A stretch of 64,000 bases of DNA from Selenomonas sp. oral taxon 126. Lineage in GTDB: Bacteria; Bacillota; Negativicutes; Selenomonadales; Selenomonadaceae. A program made the position numbers and the translations under genes. This document shows, piece after piece, positions 17,940 to 26,484 of the stretch. Numbering within the stretch: position 1 is the first letter of the stretch; each line of letters starts with the position of its first letter. The DNA lies in the NCBI RefSeq assembly GCF_001683335.1, contig NZ_CP016201.1, positions 1,016,791 to 1,080,790 on the forward strand, given 5' to 3'. Below the pieces are notes generated by a model, which worked only from the letters and a program-made list of their open reading frames with translations, had not been told where the DNA came from and ran no database searches.

Positions 17940-18968
17940 ATGAACCTCGCGAACTACCGCACATCCATCATCCTCGCCGTGAGCTTCACCATCCTGCTCT
18001 CGATGTTCTGGTTCTATCAGGACTTTGCATTCATCATCTTCCTCTCGCTGCTCCTGCAGCTCCTGCTGGAGCCCGCCGTGGATTTCATGGCGGCACGGCG
18101 GATGCCGCGTGCGGTCGCGTCGGCAATCGCCATTATCGCCTTCATCCTCGTGCTCGCCGCACTCGCGAGCATCATCTCGCGCTCCGTCCTGCCGTCCTTT
18201 CAGCGGTTCGTCGCGGAGCTGCCGACCATCGGTCAGAGCCTGCAGCAGCTTCCCTTTCTCTCGGACACCGACTTCATCCAAGATGAGTTCGTAAACATCC
18301 TCGACCGTCTGCGCAGCGTCGGCGCAGAGCTGCTGCGCGCCTCGCTCTCCTTCCTCCTCACTGCGTTTGGCAAGGTCATCGACTTCGTCATCATCATCTT
18401 CGTATCGTTCTATCTTCTGAAGGATGGTCTCACGATCAAACTCTGGCTCGCAGATCTCTTTCCGGACACCGCGCGGCGGCGTGTTCTCCGCCTCTTTGAC
18501 ACCCTCCTCACAGCGCTGCGCGCCTATATTTGCAGCCAGCTCGTCCTGTGCGCCATTACGGGCGTTGTCGTCCTCGCATACTTCAAACTCATGGGGCTCC
18601 CGTACGCCTCCGTCTTTGCCCTGCTCTCGGGCGTCGGCGAGTTCATCCCCGTGCTCGGGCCAACCGTTGCCTCGACCCTCGGCGTCCTGATGACGGCGGC
18701 ATCGGCACGGGAGCTGATCGCGCAGACGGCGCTCTTCTACGTCGCGCTCACGCAGGTCAATCACAACATCGTCTATCCCGCCCTCGTCGGCAAATCTCTC
18801 CACCTGCATCCCGTCGCCGTCATCCTCGGCGTCGTCTTCGGCGGGGAGCTCCTCGGCGCGGCGGGCATGTTCCTCGCCGTCCCAATCATTGTCATCGTGA
18901 AGATCGTCATCACGGACATCTACCGCGACCGCAGGGAGATACAGAAGGCGGAGGAGGGCGAACAGTAA
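17940..18968 (+). CDS. AI-2E family transporter (UPF0118/TqsA-like permease)
   Basis: A 342-aa protein with about eight hydrophobic helices, positively charged at both ends, and the signature region LLSGVGEFIPVLGPTVASTL followed by QVNHNIVYPALVGKSLHLHP, diagnostic for the family. Members export AI-2 or act in Na+(Li+)/H+ exchange; the substrate cannot be told from sequence. The start ATG follows AAAGGAGG. It is 47 bases after the ATPase gene and could share its transcript. Confidence 0.88.
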   Translation: MNLANYRTSIILAVSFTILLSMFWFYQDFAFIIFLSLLLQLLLEPAVDFMAARRMPRAVASAIAIIAFILVLAALASIISRSVLPSFQRFVAELPTIGQSLQQLPFLSDTDFIQDEFVNILDRLRSVGAELLRASLSFLLTAFGKVIDFVIIIFVSFYLLKDGLTIKLWLADLFPDTARRRVLRLFDTLLTALRAYICSQLVLCAITGVVVLAYFKLMGLPYASVFALLSGVGEFIPVLGPTVASTLGVLMTAASARELIAQTALFYVALTQVNHNIVYPALVGKSLHLHPVAVILGVVFGGELLGAAGMFLAVPIIVIVKIVITDIYRDRREIQKAEEGEQ

Positions 18969-18977
18969 ATCAGCAGA

Positions 18978-19006
18978 ATCACCGGCAGCTCTGTCGGTGA
19001 TTTTTA
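18978..19006 (+). terminator. Terminator after the AI-2E gene
   Basis: Stem ATCACCG / CGGTGAT, loop of 10 bases, then TTTTTATTT. Repeat copy C starts immediately after. Confidence 0.75.
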
Positions 19007-19011
19007 TTTGA

Positions 19012-19174
19012 GGAAGCACTGATAAATTCAGCACCGCCATCTTGGAGCATCCTTTTCGCCCTGCCTGTGTCAACAAATCCTCCACATAGCACAACGGCTA
19101 TGCGTCCGGTTTGTTTCCTTGGCAGGACAAAAATTCTGCACCAATCTGACGGACTTCATTTTATCAGCGATTCC
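19012..19174. repeat. Family 1 MITE-like repeat, copy C
   Basis: A 163-bp element from GGAAGCACTGATAAA to TTTTATCAGCGATTCC, flanked by TTGA on both sides (19008-19011, 19175-19178), a probable 4-bp target duplication. The internal hairpin has outer stem AACAAA (19072-19077) / TTTGTT (19110-19115) and inner stem CATAGC (19085-19090) / GCTATG (19097-19102). It sits directly upstream of the kinase-helicase operon. Confidence 0.85.
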
Positions 19175-19203
19175 TTGAATTTATTTTCTTAAAAGAATAT
19201 AAT
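19175..19203 (+). promoter_or_regulatory. Promoter of the kinase-helicase operon
   Basis: TTGAAT (19175-19180), exactly 17 bases, TATAAT (19198-19203). The -35 box falls within the right-hand copy of the repeat's TTGA duplication, so the promoter abuts the mobile repeat. Confidence 0.75.
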
Positions 19204-19263
19204 GGACTCTAGTGAAATGTGTTTTCTTTTCACGTGTGGCAGGAAGGTCAAGGAGGAAGGCAT

Positions 19264-20622
19264 ATGTGCGCGCAGTTTGCATTTGTCGAGAAGCATGATG
19301 AGCGGCTGTATCAATATATGATCGAGGTGGAGAAGAATGCGCGTCTGCGTGTCAACAACTGCTCGACGACGCTGCGCTGCGCACTGGAACGCATTGCGAA
19401 GCTCGCCATAACGCGCGCCGGGGTGGATGAGAGCGCGCTGCGGGAGGCGTACCATGACATTGCCGAGCCGAAGAGAAAGTACAAATGGGATCTGTATGAT
19501 ATGATCGAGGCGTTGACCTCTGAAAAGATAAAAAGGAGTCTCGGGCTGAAGAATCCCCCGCTGCCGCCTCTTAACAATACGCGGCTCCTCTATCAAAGCG
19601 GGCAGTATAAATCGGTCAATACGTACACGGCTCTGCGCGACTTCGGTAATGCAGGTTCGCACGATGGGAAGACCAGGCAGGACGAGGCACAGCTGAGCTT
19701 TGATAATCTCAGGCTTTGCCTTGCAAGTCTGCATAACTTTTTAATATGGTTCTTTCATGAGAATCAGACAGCCCGATTCGATGCGGATCTGATGGATATT
19801 GCGGACTACAGTATTACGGAGAGTCTGGGCGAGCCGCCCGATGGGAAGCGCACGCGCTGCATCCACGAGTATCTGGGAGAGCGTCAGACGGGGACACGCG
19901 GTGCTGTGCGCTGCGCGATTCTGCGCCAGTATCGGCGCGGGGACGTGTCGGAGGAGCTTCTCACGCGCAATATGGATTTTCGTGATGCAGTGACAGAGAG
20001 CGATCCGGACGAAGCGCCGCGCGGGCTGATCCGTGATGTGCGCTTGCTGGACGCGGATGCGAGCGAATTCTCCATTGTGGTCTACGAGTTCCCACGCAAG
20101 CCCGTGCGTCTGCGCGATGCCCTCCCCCTGCTCACACCGGAGGAACGCCGCCTCATCTGCCGCGAGATTGCGGCGTGCTTCCGGGAGCTGCACGGCGGTG
20201 CCGAGCCGTTCTATCATCGTCTGCTGACCCACGAGAGTGTCTATGTCTGCGATCTTGGGAAGGAGGGGGCGCACAAGTGGAGGCCGTACATCAAATTTGA
20301 CTTTGCCAAGATCACGACGGACGACGGGAGCCTCACGGTGATCGGGGATGCCATGCGCGCCAAGCGGAGTGTGCGTGAGAAGGAGGTCGAGAAGTACATT
20401 TGCACGGATGCGTGGGAGCAGCAGGACTGGGCGTATGCCGACTGCTATGCACTCGGCGTTCTCTTCGGCGATATTCTGTGCGGGGAGATCCGCAGCCGCG
20501 AGGCGGAGCCGGCAGATCTCGAGGCGGCGGGATGCAGCGCTGCAACGGCGCAGATGGTCGATGATCTGATGCGCGGTGCTGCGGGGGCAGATGAGGCATT
20601 TGCCGTGCTGCGTGAGGGGTGA
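19264..20622 (+). CDS. HEPN-like (DUF4145-type) domain fused to a pseudokinase
   Basis: A 452-aa protein, first gene of the operon. Residues about 1-165 are helical and contain LRDFGNAGSHDGKTRQDEAQ, which matches the (I/L)R-x-(L/F)GN-x-x-(A/S)H motif of DUF4145/HEPN-like domains. Residues about 200-450 follow a protein-kinase layout but lack key residues: where an active kinase has HRDLKPEN it reads HRLLTHESV (catalytic Asp gone), and DFG reads DFA. The alpha-F region DWAYADCYALGVLFGDIL is kept. I infer a pseudokinase that may scaffold or regulate the active kinase encoded next. HEPN relatives can be RNases, but this motif is the long form and catalysis is uncertain. The ATG at 19264 follows AAGGAGGAAGGC; it ends 4 bases before the next gene. 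Confidence 0.65.
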   Translation: MCAQFAFVEKHDERLYQYMIEVEKNARLRVNNCSTTLRCALERIAKLAITRAGVDESALREAYHDIAEPKRKYKWDLYDMIEALTSEKIKRSLGLKNPPLPPLNNTRLLYQSGQYKSVNTYTALRDFGNAGSHDGKTRQDEAQLSFDNLRLCLASLHNFLIWFFHENQTARFDADLMDIADYSITESLGEPPDGKRTRCIHEYLGERQTGTRGAVRCAILRQYRRGDVSEELLTRNMDFRDAVTESDPDEAPRGLIRDVRLLDADASEFSIVVYEFPRKPVRLRDALPLLTPEERRLICREIAACFRELHGGAEPFYHRLLTHESVYVCDLGKEGAHKWRPYIKFDFAKITTDDGSLTVIGDAMRAKRSVREKEVEKYICTDAWEQQDWAYADCYALGVLFGDILCGEIRSREAEPADLEAAGCSAATAQMVDDLMRGAAGADEAFAVLREG

Positions 20623-20626
20623 TGAG

Positions 20627-21496
20627 ATGGAGCAGACAATCGTAGGGAAGCCGCACACATACGTCATCCGGAATCCGCTCACGGAGACGAACTGCAGCAG
20701 AACCTATCTCGCCAAGGACGAGGATACGAAGCGAAAGGTGTTCATCAAGGCGATTGATGTCCCGCAGGAGTGCCGGGAACGACGGGCGGTGCTGGAGGAC
20801 GCAGTGCGTGAGGCACAGGCGATGATCCAGGTAGGCGCGGAGACGCATCGCGTGCCCACCGTCTATGAGTACTTTCATGATGAGGCACAGAAGATGTTCT
20901 ACATCGTCATGCAGAACATCCCGGGGAAGACGCTCGGAGAGAGGATGACGGAGCTTGACGAGGGGGCGTTCCTCCGCGTCATGAAGGACATCGCCTCTGT
21001 CCTCGTGCGGATGCACAATCCGAAAGGACCGCATTACTATCATCGCGATCTCAAGCCGGACAACATCATTGTCGGGAAGTACGGCGATGGATATCTGGTC
21101 GACTTCGGCTCGTCCGTCAGCTACACGCTCAAGGATCAGGAGGGTACACCCGGCTACCGCGCACCCGAGATGACGCGGCGTCTGGCGATGGAGAGCCGCT
21201 CGGGGGCGGACATCTTCTCGATGGGCGTCATCCTCTACGAATACTACACGCAGGTGCGCCCTGCGATGGGGCGGAATAGGGAGTACATGGCGAACCGCGA
21301 CGGCTCGGCATGGGAGTGGTTCAAAGAGCCCGCTGCGCTGCAGCCCCGGCTGCCTGCGCCTGTGAATGCGCTCATCGTGAAGTGCATGCGGCTGAACCCC
21401 AAGGAGCGCGGCGATGCAAAGGATTTGGAGCGGGCGCTGGATGCGCTCCTCCGGCGCGCGAGGAATGGAGGCAGGGGACATGGCAGAGTACAGTGA
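20627..21496 (+). CDS. Hanks-type Ser/Thr protein kinase
   Basis: A 289-aa soluble kinase with the catalytic set intact: VFIKAI (Lys41), YHRDLKPDN (Asp141, Asn146), VDFGSS (Asp159), APE-type loop TPGYRAPEM, and the alpha-F Asp in GADIFSMGVILYEYY. The Gly-rich loop is weak (NPLTETNCSRTYLAK has no GxGxxG). There is no membrane helix or PASTA domain, so it is unlikely to be a cell-wall-sensing PknB. It begins 4 bases after the pseudokinase gene and overlaps the next small gene by 17 bases. It probably phosphorylates a partner from the same operon; the substrate is unknown. Confidence 0.9.
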   Translation: MEQTIVGKPHTYVIRNPLTETNCSRTYLAKDEDTKRKVFIKAIDVPQECRERRAVLEDAVREAQAMIQVGAETHRVPTVYEYFHDEAQKMFYIVMQNIPGKTLGERMTELDEGAFLRVMKDIASVLVRMHNPKGPHYYHRDLKPDNIIVGKYGDGYLVDFGSSVSYTLKDQEGTPGYRAPEMTRRLAMESRSGADIFSMGVILYEYYTQVRPAMGRNREYMANRDGSAWEWFKEPAALQPRLPAPVNALIVKCMRLNPKERGDAKDLERALDALLRRARNGGRGHGRVQ

Positions 21497-21659
21497 CGTG
21501 GTGCAGGAGCAGCTGCAGTCGCCGACCGTGCGTGCGGGATATGACAAGATGCTGGAAACCTACGGCATCGATCCCGCGTGGCAGGCGCTCCCGCATGCCG
21601 TGACGCCGTCCGAGGAGACGCTGCCCGATATCGAGGCATGGAGGGAGCGGCATGGCTGA
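21480..21659 (+). CDS. 59-aa protein of unknown function in the kinase-helicase operon
   Basis: It reads MAEYSDVVQEQLQSPTVRAG and continues to WRERHG. It starts at 21480 with GGAGG 8 bases upstream, inside the end of the kinase gene, and overlaps the helicase start by 8 bases. No family is recognised. It is mostly helical, with three acidic patches and several Ser, Thr and Tyr residues that could be kinase targets. The overlaps on both sides suggest it is translated in fixed ratio with its neighbours. Confidence 0.6.
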   Translation: MAEYSDVVQEQLQSPTVRAGYDKMLETYGIDPAWQALPHAVTPSEETLPDIEAWRERHG

Positions 21660-24600
21660 GGGATCAATTTCGTTTTTTGAACCGATTCGGGTGGACGGAT
21701 TCCTGTATCTCCTTTTGATTTCCGATGACATTGCACAGGAACGGAGCTTTCTCCGGCTTCGGCATCAAAAAAAATATCTGGGCTATATCTATGAAGATAG
21801 AGATGGAAAAGATAAGGTCATCCTCAGTGCCGACGGCAAAATAATCAAGTGCAAGTTCAGCGATAGAATGAATCGGGTTTTGATCATTGTATCAATCTAT
21901 CCGCTCAATTTTATGAGCCATAATATGTTGCTGCGGAAAGGCGTACCGATCGAGGTGCGTGAAACCGTTATCATGGTAAGGGTGAAGAATGATAGGCTCC
22001 GGGGACTCTATACCCGAACACAGCATCTTGAAAAGCCGTATTCGCAGGGGGGGAGTACCGGATACAATGACACGTCCTACACGCCGGCACGTGGTGAATC
22101 TTACACTGAAGTGCTGGAGGAGCAGCTGCGCGCTCGTGCGAAAATATCAGGGATGTCGGCAGCAGAGGACGAAGACGCCGAGGAGTCCTACACCCCTCAT
22201 CAGTCCCTTGAAAAGATGCTCAGTCTGGCGGAGCGCTATTCCTACTACGAACACGAGATTGCCGAGCGCGCGTGGCAGAAGCCGGAGAACATGCTGGACT
22301 ATACGCGCATCGAGCCGCTGGCGTACGATCGGCGGGATCGGACGGCGTACTCCTTTTTCTTCCCCGCGCGGCAGGACTTCGAGGAGCGCAGCTTCGCGAG
22401 CCGTCAGCAGGTCGAGGTCTACGATGACAATGTCGCGGAGCAGCCCTCCCATACGGCGGAGGTCATCACACTGGTAAAAGGGGGGGAGGAGAACCGCATC
22501 GATCTCCTCTTCAAGGAGCAGGTCGGCATCGACGACTTCAGCCCCACGGGCGGGAATATCCGTCTCTGCAGCTCCACGGTCGTGCGCGATGTGCAGCAGG
22601 ACGCCGTCCGCAAGCTGCGCAGCGGAGGGGCGGACTGCCCCGCGCGGTACATGGACGCCGTGTTCGGCACGCATCAGCTGCTCGGCTTCGATGCACCCGA
22701 TCTCCGCGCACTCGAGGCGGAGCTGCAGAGCCGGGGGCTCAGACCCGCCCAGATTCAGGCGGTCATGGACGGCATCCGCTCGCGGGATATCTATCTCGTG
22801 ATGGGTCCGCCCGGCACGGGGAAGACAACGGTCATCACCGAGTGGGTGAAGCATTTCGTCCGCGCGAAAAAATGCGTGCTCATCTCCTCGCAGAACAACA
22901 AGGCGGTCGACAATGTCCTCGTCAAGCTCAAAAAGGAACAGGACATCAACATGATCCGCATCGGCTCGGAGGAGAAGGTCGAGCAGGCGGTGCATCCCTA
23001 TCTCTTTGAGCACAAGGTCGAGGAAACCCGCCGCAGGATTGAGGAGCAGTCGGCAGAGAACATTGCACGCCTGCGCCCGATCGAGGAGCAATGGAGGGAG
23101 CTGCAGGGGCGGCTCGACGCACTCTCTGTGGATGTCAAATCCATGGATGTGCTCCTGCAGAAGGTGTGGCGGGAGCTGCTTCCTCCCCTGCGGGCAAGCG
23201 GGGAACAGATGGCGAACGCCTATGCAGCGCATCGCGCGGCGGCAGCGGATGCCGCAGAGAAGCGCGCGGACGTGCGCCGCCGCTATGAACGGATTACGGG
23301 CTATGCCACAGAGGGGCTGGCAGGGCTGTGGGGACGGCTGCGCCGTATGATCGACCAATACCCGATGCGGCGTGCGGTGCGCGCCTACGATCTGGCGCGC
23401 GCAGAGGAGCTCGCCTCGTGCAGCGCGTACAATGCGGCGCGCCGCAGCTACGAGCAGCAGTATCGGCAGGTGTACGAGAACGAGTTCATCGACCTCGTCC
23501 TGCGCAAGCGGTACTGTCAGCCGATCTTTGACGGTCTGCGTGCAGAGGTGGAGGAGGCGCGCCCCGGAAGCGATATCCCGTGGACGTTCTTTGTAATGGA
23601 CTACCCGCAGGAAATGACGCGGGAGGGCGTGGAGTCCTATGCGGCGTTCGTCACAGGGGAGCTGCACCGCCTTTCCACGCTGCTCGCGCATCTCGAGGAG
23701 TGGCGCAGGAAGAATGCGACGGATCAGGACTACTCGCTCGGGAATATGATCCTCTCCTCGGTCGACCTCGTCGGCGCGACCTGCATCGGCGTCAACTCGC
23801 AGCGGCGCTTTGCCGACCTGAGATTCGATGTGACGATCATCGATGAGGCGGGGCAGATCCAGATTCACAACGCCCTCGTGCCGATGAGTGTCTCGAACAA
23901 GCTCATCATGGTCGGGGATCATCAGCAGATTCCCCCCATTGCGAGCGAGGAGCTGGTGGAGCTGTGCAGGGCCAATGACGTGGATACCGAGCTGCTCGGC
24001 AAGAGCCTCTTTGAGAAGATGTACGAGGACGAGGAACTGCCCGCTGCGAATAAGATGATGCTCGACACGCAGTTCCGTATGCCGCCCGAGATTGCGGCGA
24101 TCATCTCGCGGGCATTCTACGGCGGGAACTATATCTCGCTCCCGGATTTCAAGTCGGACGTGACAAGCCTCTTTCCCGCACTCTCTGCGGCGCGGCTCGT
24201 TGTCATCTCCACCTCCGATGTGCGGGAACGCTTCGAGCAGAATATGGGGAATGCGGGCACGCGCAACGACCTCGAGGCACAGATTACGGCACGCATCCTG
24301 CGCGGCCTCCTCCGGTATACCGACTGCACCGCCGAGCACATTGGCGTCATTTCAGCGTACAAGGCGCAGGTGGTGGCAATCCGTGCGCTACTGGACGGCG
24401 TGCTCACACCAAAGGAGCGGGAGGACTCCGTTGCGACCCTCGACAGCTTCCAGGGGCAGGAGCGCGATATCATCCTATACAGCTTTACGCGCAGTGCGCG
24501 CAAGCCGCCCGGTGCCCCGCGCATCGGCTTTATGAGCGAGCTGCGCCGCCTCAACGTCGCAGTGACGCGCTGCAAAAAGATGCTCATCCTCATCGGCGAC

Positions 24601-24795
24601 ATGGACTTCCTGCAGACGTGCGAATATGTGCATCGGGATGAGGAGGGGCAGGAGGTGCCGGGGCGTTCGGAGGCGAAATTCGCTGCGTTCATCCGTGCCC
24701 TCATGGACGGTGTGCGCACGGAATCGCCGCCCGGGGAATGTATGACCTACGCGGAGTTCCGGCGGCGGATGGAGGCGGTCGAACATGGCAGATAA
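21652..24795 (+). CDS. Large SF1 (Upf1/DNA2-like) helicase of the kinase-helicase operon
   Basis: A 1047-aa protein. Residues about 1-370 are an unrecognised N-terminal region, AT-richer at the start of the gene. The helicase core begins with the Q-like motif LRPAQIQAVMDGI and Walker A GPPGTGKTT at 385-392. It continues with motif II DEAGQ at 731-735, motif III VGDHQQIPP, motif IV DTQFRMPPEI, motif V VATLDSFQGQERDIILYSFT and motif VI LNVAVTRCKKMLILIGD. A long helical insertion (about 455-700) lies between motifs Ia and II. This order is that of SF1B Upf1-like helicases, which move 5'-3' on RNA or DNA. It overlaps both neighbouring genes, so it belongs with the kinases. A defence role is inference. 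Confidence 0.85.
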   Translation: MAEGSISFFEPIRVDGFLYLLLISDDIAQERSFLRLRHQKKYLGYIYEDRDGKDKVILSADGKIIKCKFSDRMNRVLIIVSIYPLNFMSHNMLLRKGVPIEVRETVIMVRVKNDRLRGLYTRTQHLEKPYSQGGSTGYNDTSYTPARGESYTEVLEEQLRARAKISGMSAAEDEDAEESYTPHQSLEKMLSLAERYSYYEHEIAERAWQKPENMLDYTRIEPLAYDRRDRTAYSFFFPARQDFEERSFASRQQVEVYDDNVAEQPSHTAEVITLVKGGEENRIDLLFKEQVGIDDFSPTGGNIRLCSSTVVRDVQQDAVRKLRSGGADCPARYMDAVFGTHQLLGFDAPDLRALEAELQSRGLRPAQIQAVMDGIRSRDIYLVMGPPGTGKTTVITEWVKHFVRAKKCVLISSQNNKAVDNVLVKLKKEQDINMIRIGSEEKVEQAVHPYLFEHKVEETRRRIEEQSAENIARLRPIEEQWRELQGRLDALSVDVKSMDVLLQKVWRELLPPLRASGEQMANAYAAHRAAAADAAEKRADVRRRYERITGYATEGLAGLWGRLRRMIDQYPMRRAVRAYDLARAEELASCSAYNAARRSYEQQYRQVYENEFIDLVLRKRYCQPIFDGLRAEVEEARPGSDIPWTFFVMDYPQEMTREGVESYAAFVTGELHRLSTLLAHLEEWRRKNATDQDYSLGNMILSSVDLVGATCIGVNSQRRFADLRFDVTIIDEAGQIQIHNALVPMSVSNKLIMVGDHQQIPPIASEELVELCRANDVDTELLGKSLFEKMYEDEELPAANKMMLDTQFRMPPEIAAIISRAFYGGNYISLPDFKSDVTSLFPALSAARLVVISTSDVRERFEQNMGNAGTRNDLEAQITARILRGLLRYTDCTAEHIGVISAYKAQVVAIRALLDGVLTPKEREDSVATLDSFQGQERDIILYSFTRSARKPPGAPRIGFMSELRRLNVAVTRCKKMLILIGDMDFLQTCEYVHRDEEGQEVPGRSEAKFAAFIRALMDGVRTESPPGECMTYAEFRRRMEAVEHGR

Positions 24796-26230
24796 GACGA
24801 ATCACGGCGCACAGAGCCCCGCACCGCAGCAGGCGGACGCGCACACACAGCGCGATCCGAAGACGTATTTTTTCCTCTGCAACGCCCTGCGCGAGATCAT
24901 GCGGACATATCCGAAGCTCGAGGCGCAGCATATCGACTTTGCGGCTGCCGTCTACTATCCGATTGCGCTCGTCGATATTACGATGGAGGAGCGCGTCTTC
25001 GAGAACTACGAGGGAATCGAGCGGCACCTCCTCCAATTCGTTGCCGATATCGGCGCGGATCCCGCGCTGCTTGAGGCGACGACGGGGCTCAGCAGCGTCT
25101 ACGTCAGGAAGCTGCTGGATGTACTGGACAGCTACGGGCATATCGAGAACGGCAGGCTCACGGCGCTGGGCAGGGAGTCGCTGCAGCGCGGGGAAAAGGT
25201 GACCTGTGTGCGCGTTGTGCAGCGGCTGCAGATGGACGCGCTCACCCTGCGGCTGCTCAAGGTGGAGGAGCTCATCCGAGAGGACGATCTTCGCGCGGGG
25301 CAGGAGCTCGGCGGGCAGATCGGCGGCATCCTGCCGGACATCGAGGGGATCTCCGTGGACACACTCAAACGCCAGATCGAGGCGCTGGATCTGAAAGAGG
25401 TGATGGAGCATGGCGAAAACGTTCTCCACGCCAATACGGAGTCGATTCAGAGCATCGTCTTCTCCGAGCTGCGCTACGCCAAATGCGTTATGACCGCGTT
25501 TCGGGATGGGGCGGAGGAGCCTGCATACTGCAAGCCGACCATCTTCGGCAGACGCCTCACTGTGGGGCGGCGGGGGAAAAAAACGGTCTGGATGCCGTTC
25601 TTCCTATATAGCGAAAAGGCGGCTGAATTCTTTTCGCCCGCAGAGGGGGACGCGGCGCAGGATTTGATCGCAGGAACGGAGGCGGAGCGGGCACAGGCGG
25701 ATGCACTGCTCGCGCGGATTCTCGAGCGACAGCAGACCGTACACGCGAGAGACGAGGACGGGCACGCGGCAGCGCGTGAACTCTATGAGAAGGAGCTGCA
25801 AAGATGCTTCGATCTGACGAAGCTGTGGCTCAAGCCGCTCCCGTATGAGGAGACGGACATGGGGCTGATCGCCGACGTCTGGGCGGATGCCATTGTGCGC
25901 TGGCAATGGAATCTCGTGGACGTGCTGCTCGACCTCGAGCGGTACGGCGGCTCCGTGATCTCCTACCACTGGTGGTATGGTGGGACGCTGCGACTGCGGG
26001 CGAAGGACGAGCGCGTCCGGCGGCTTGCTGCAGATATCGCACGCGCCGTGGAGGCACACGGCATCCCGTTCATGCGTGACTATTGGAAGAAGCTCTTCCT
26101 GAACGATGCCGGCGGAACGGATGCAGACGGACGGACGCTCTGTGATCGTCTGGAGGCATCCCTCGACGACGCACGACTGGATGCCTACGCAAAGGAACGC
26201 AAGGCGCGCGAAGCACGCGGCGAAAAGTAA
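24785..26230 (+). CDS. 481-aa protein with winged-helix-like segments, last gene of the kinase-helicase operon
   Basis: It overlaps the helicase end by 11 bases. Residues about 25-80 are helical (YFFLCNALREIMRTYPKLEA). Residues about 95-145 (GADPALLEATTGLSSVYVRK, then LDVLDSYGHIENGRLTALGR) read like a winged helix: helix-turn-helix plus a short beta wing. A second such segment (about 180-205) contains VDTLKRQIEALDL. The middle and C-terminal parts include KKTVWMPFFLYSEKAAEFFS and WADAIVRWQWNLVDVLLDLE. No catalytic motif is visible. I infer a nucleic-acid-binding or adaptor subunit for the helicase. The stop codon touches repeat copy D. Confidence 0.6.
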   Translation: MADKTNHGAQSPAPQQADAHTQRDPKTYFFLCNALREIMRTYPKLEAQHIDFAAAVYYPIALVDITMEERVFENYEGIERHLLQFVADIGADPALLEATTGLSSVYVRKLLDVLDSYGHIENGRLTALGRESLQRGEKVTCVRVVQRLQMDALTLRLLKVEELIREDDLRAGQELGGQIGGILPDIEGISVDTLKRQIEALDLKEVMEHGENVLHANTESIQSIVFSELRYAKCVMTAFRDGAEEPAYCKPTIFGRRLTVGRRGKKTVWMPFFLYSEKAAEFFSPAEGDAAQDLIAGTEAERAQADALLARILERQQTVHARDEDGHAAARELYEKELQRCFDLTKLWLKPLPYEETDMGLIADVWADAIVRWQWNLVDVLLDLERYGGSVISYHWWYGGTLRLRAKDERVRRLAADIARAVEAHGIPFMRDYWKKLFLNDAGGTDADGRTLCDRLEASLDDARLDAYAKERKAREARGEK

Positions 26231-26231
26231 G

Positions 26232-26392
26232 GGAAGCACTGATAAATTCAGCACCGCCATCTTGACGCATCTTTTTTGCCCGCACAACGCCTGCAAATCC
26301 TCCACAGAGCCCCACTCTGCGTCCGGTTTGCCTCCTAGTTCGGACGAAAAAATCTGCGCCAATCTGACGGACTTCATTTTATCAGTGATTCC
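26232..26392. repeat. Family 1 MITE-like repeat, copy D
   Basis: A 161-bp copy starting at the stop codon of the operon's last gene, in the same orientation as copy C. Flanks are TAAG and CAAG (one mismatch from a 4-bp duplication). Hairpin: outer GCAAA (26293-26297) / TTTGC (26327-26331), inner CAGAG (26305-26309) / CTCTG (26315-26319). The ends pair as GGGAA / TTCCC, where other copies pair AGGAA / TTCCT. Confidence 0.85.
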
Positions 26393-26413
26393 CAAGCAGA
26401 CGGTCAGAGACGA

Positions 26414-26464
26414 AAAAGAGACTGTTGTACGAAGACGAACGTGTCGTCGTACAACAGTCTCTTT
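26414..26464. terminator. Long terminator hairpin downstream of metY
   Basis: Stem AAAGAGACTGTTGTACGA pairs with TCGTACAACAGTCTCTTT, with a further GAC/GTC step, about 20 bp in all. A- and T-rich flanks allow action on both strands. Confidence 0.8.
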
Positions 26465-26484
26465 GCTTTGAGAGCAATACGATT

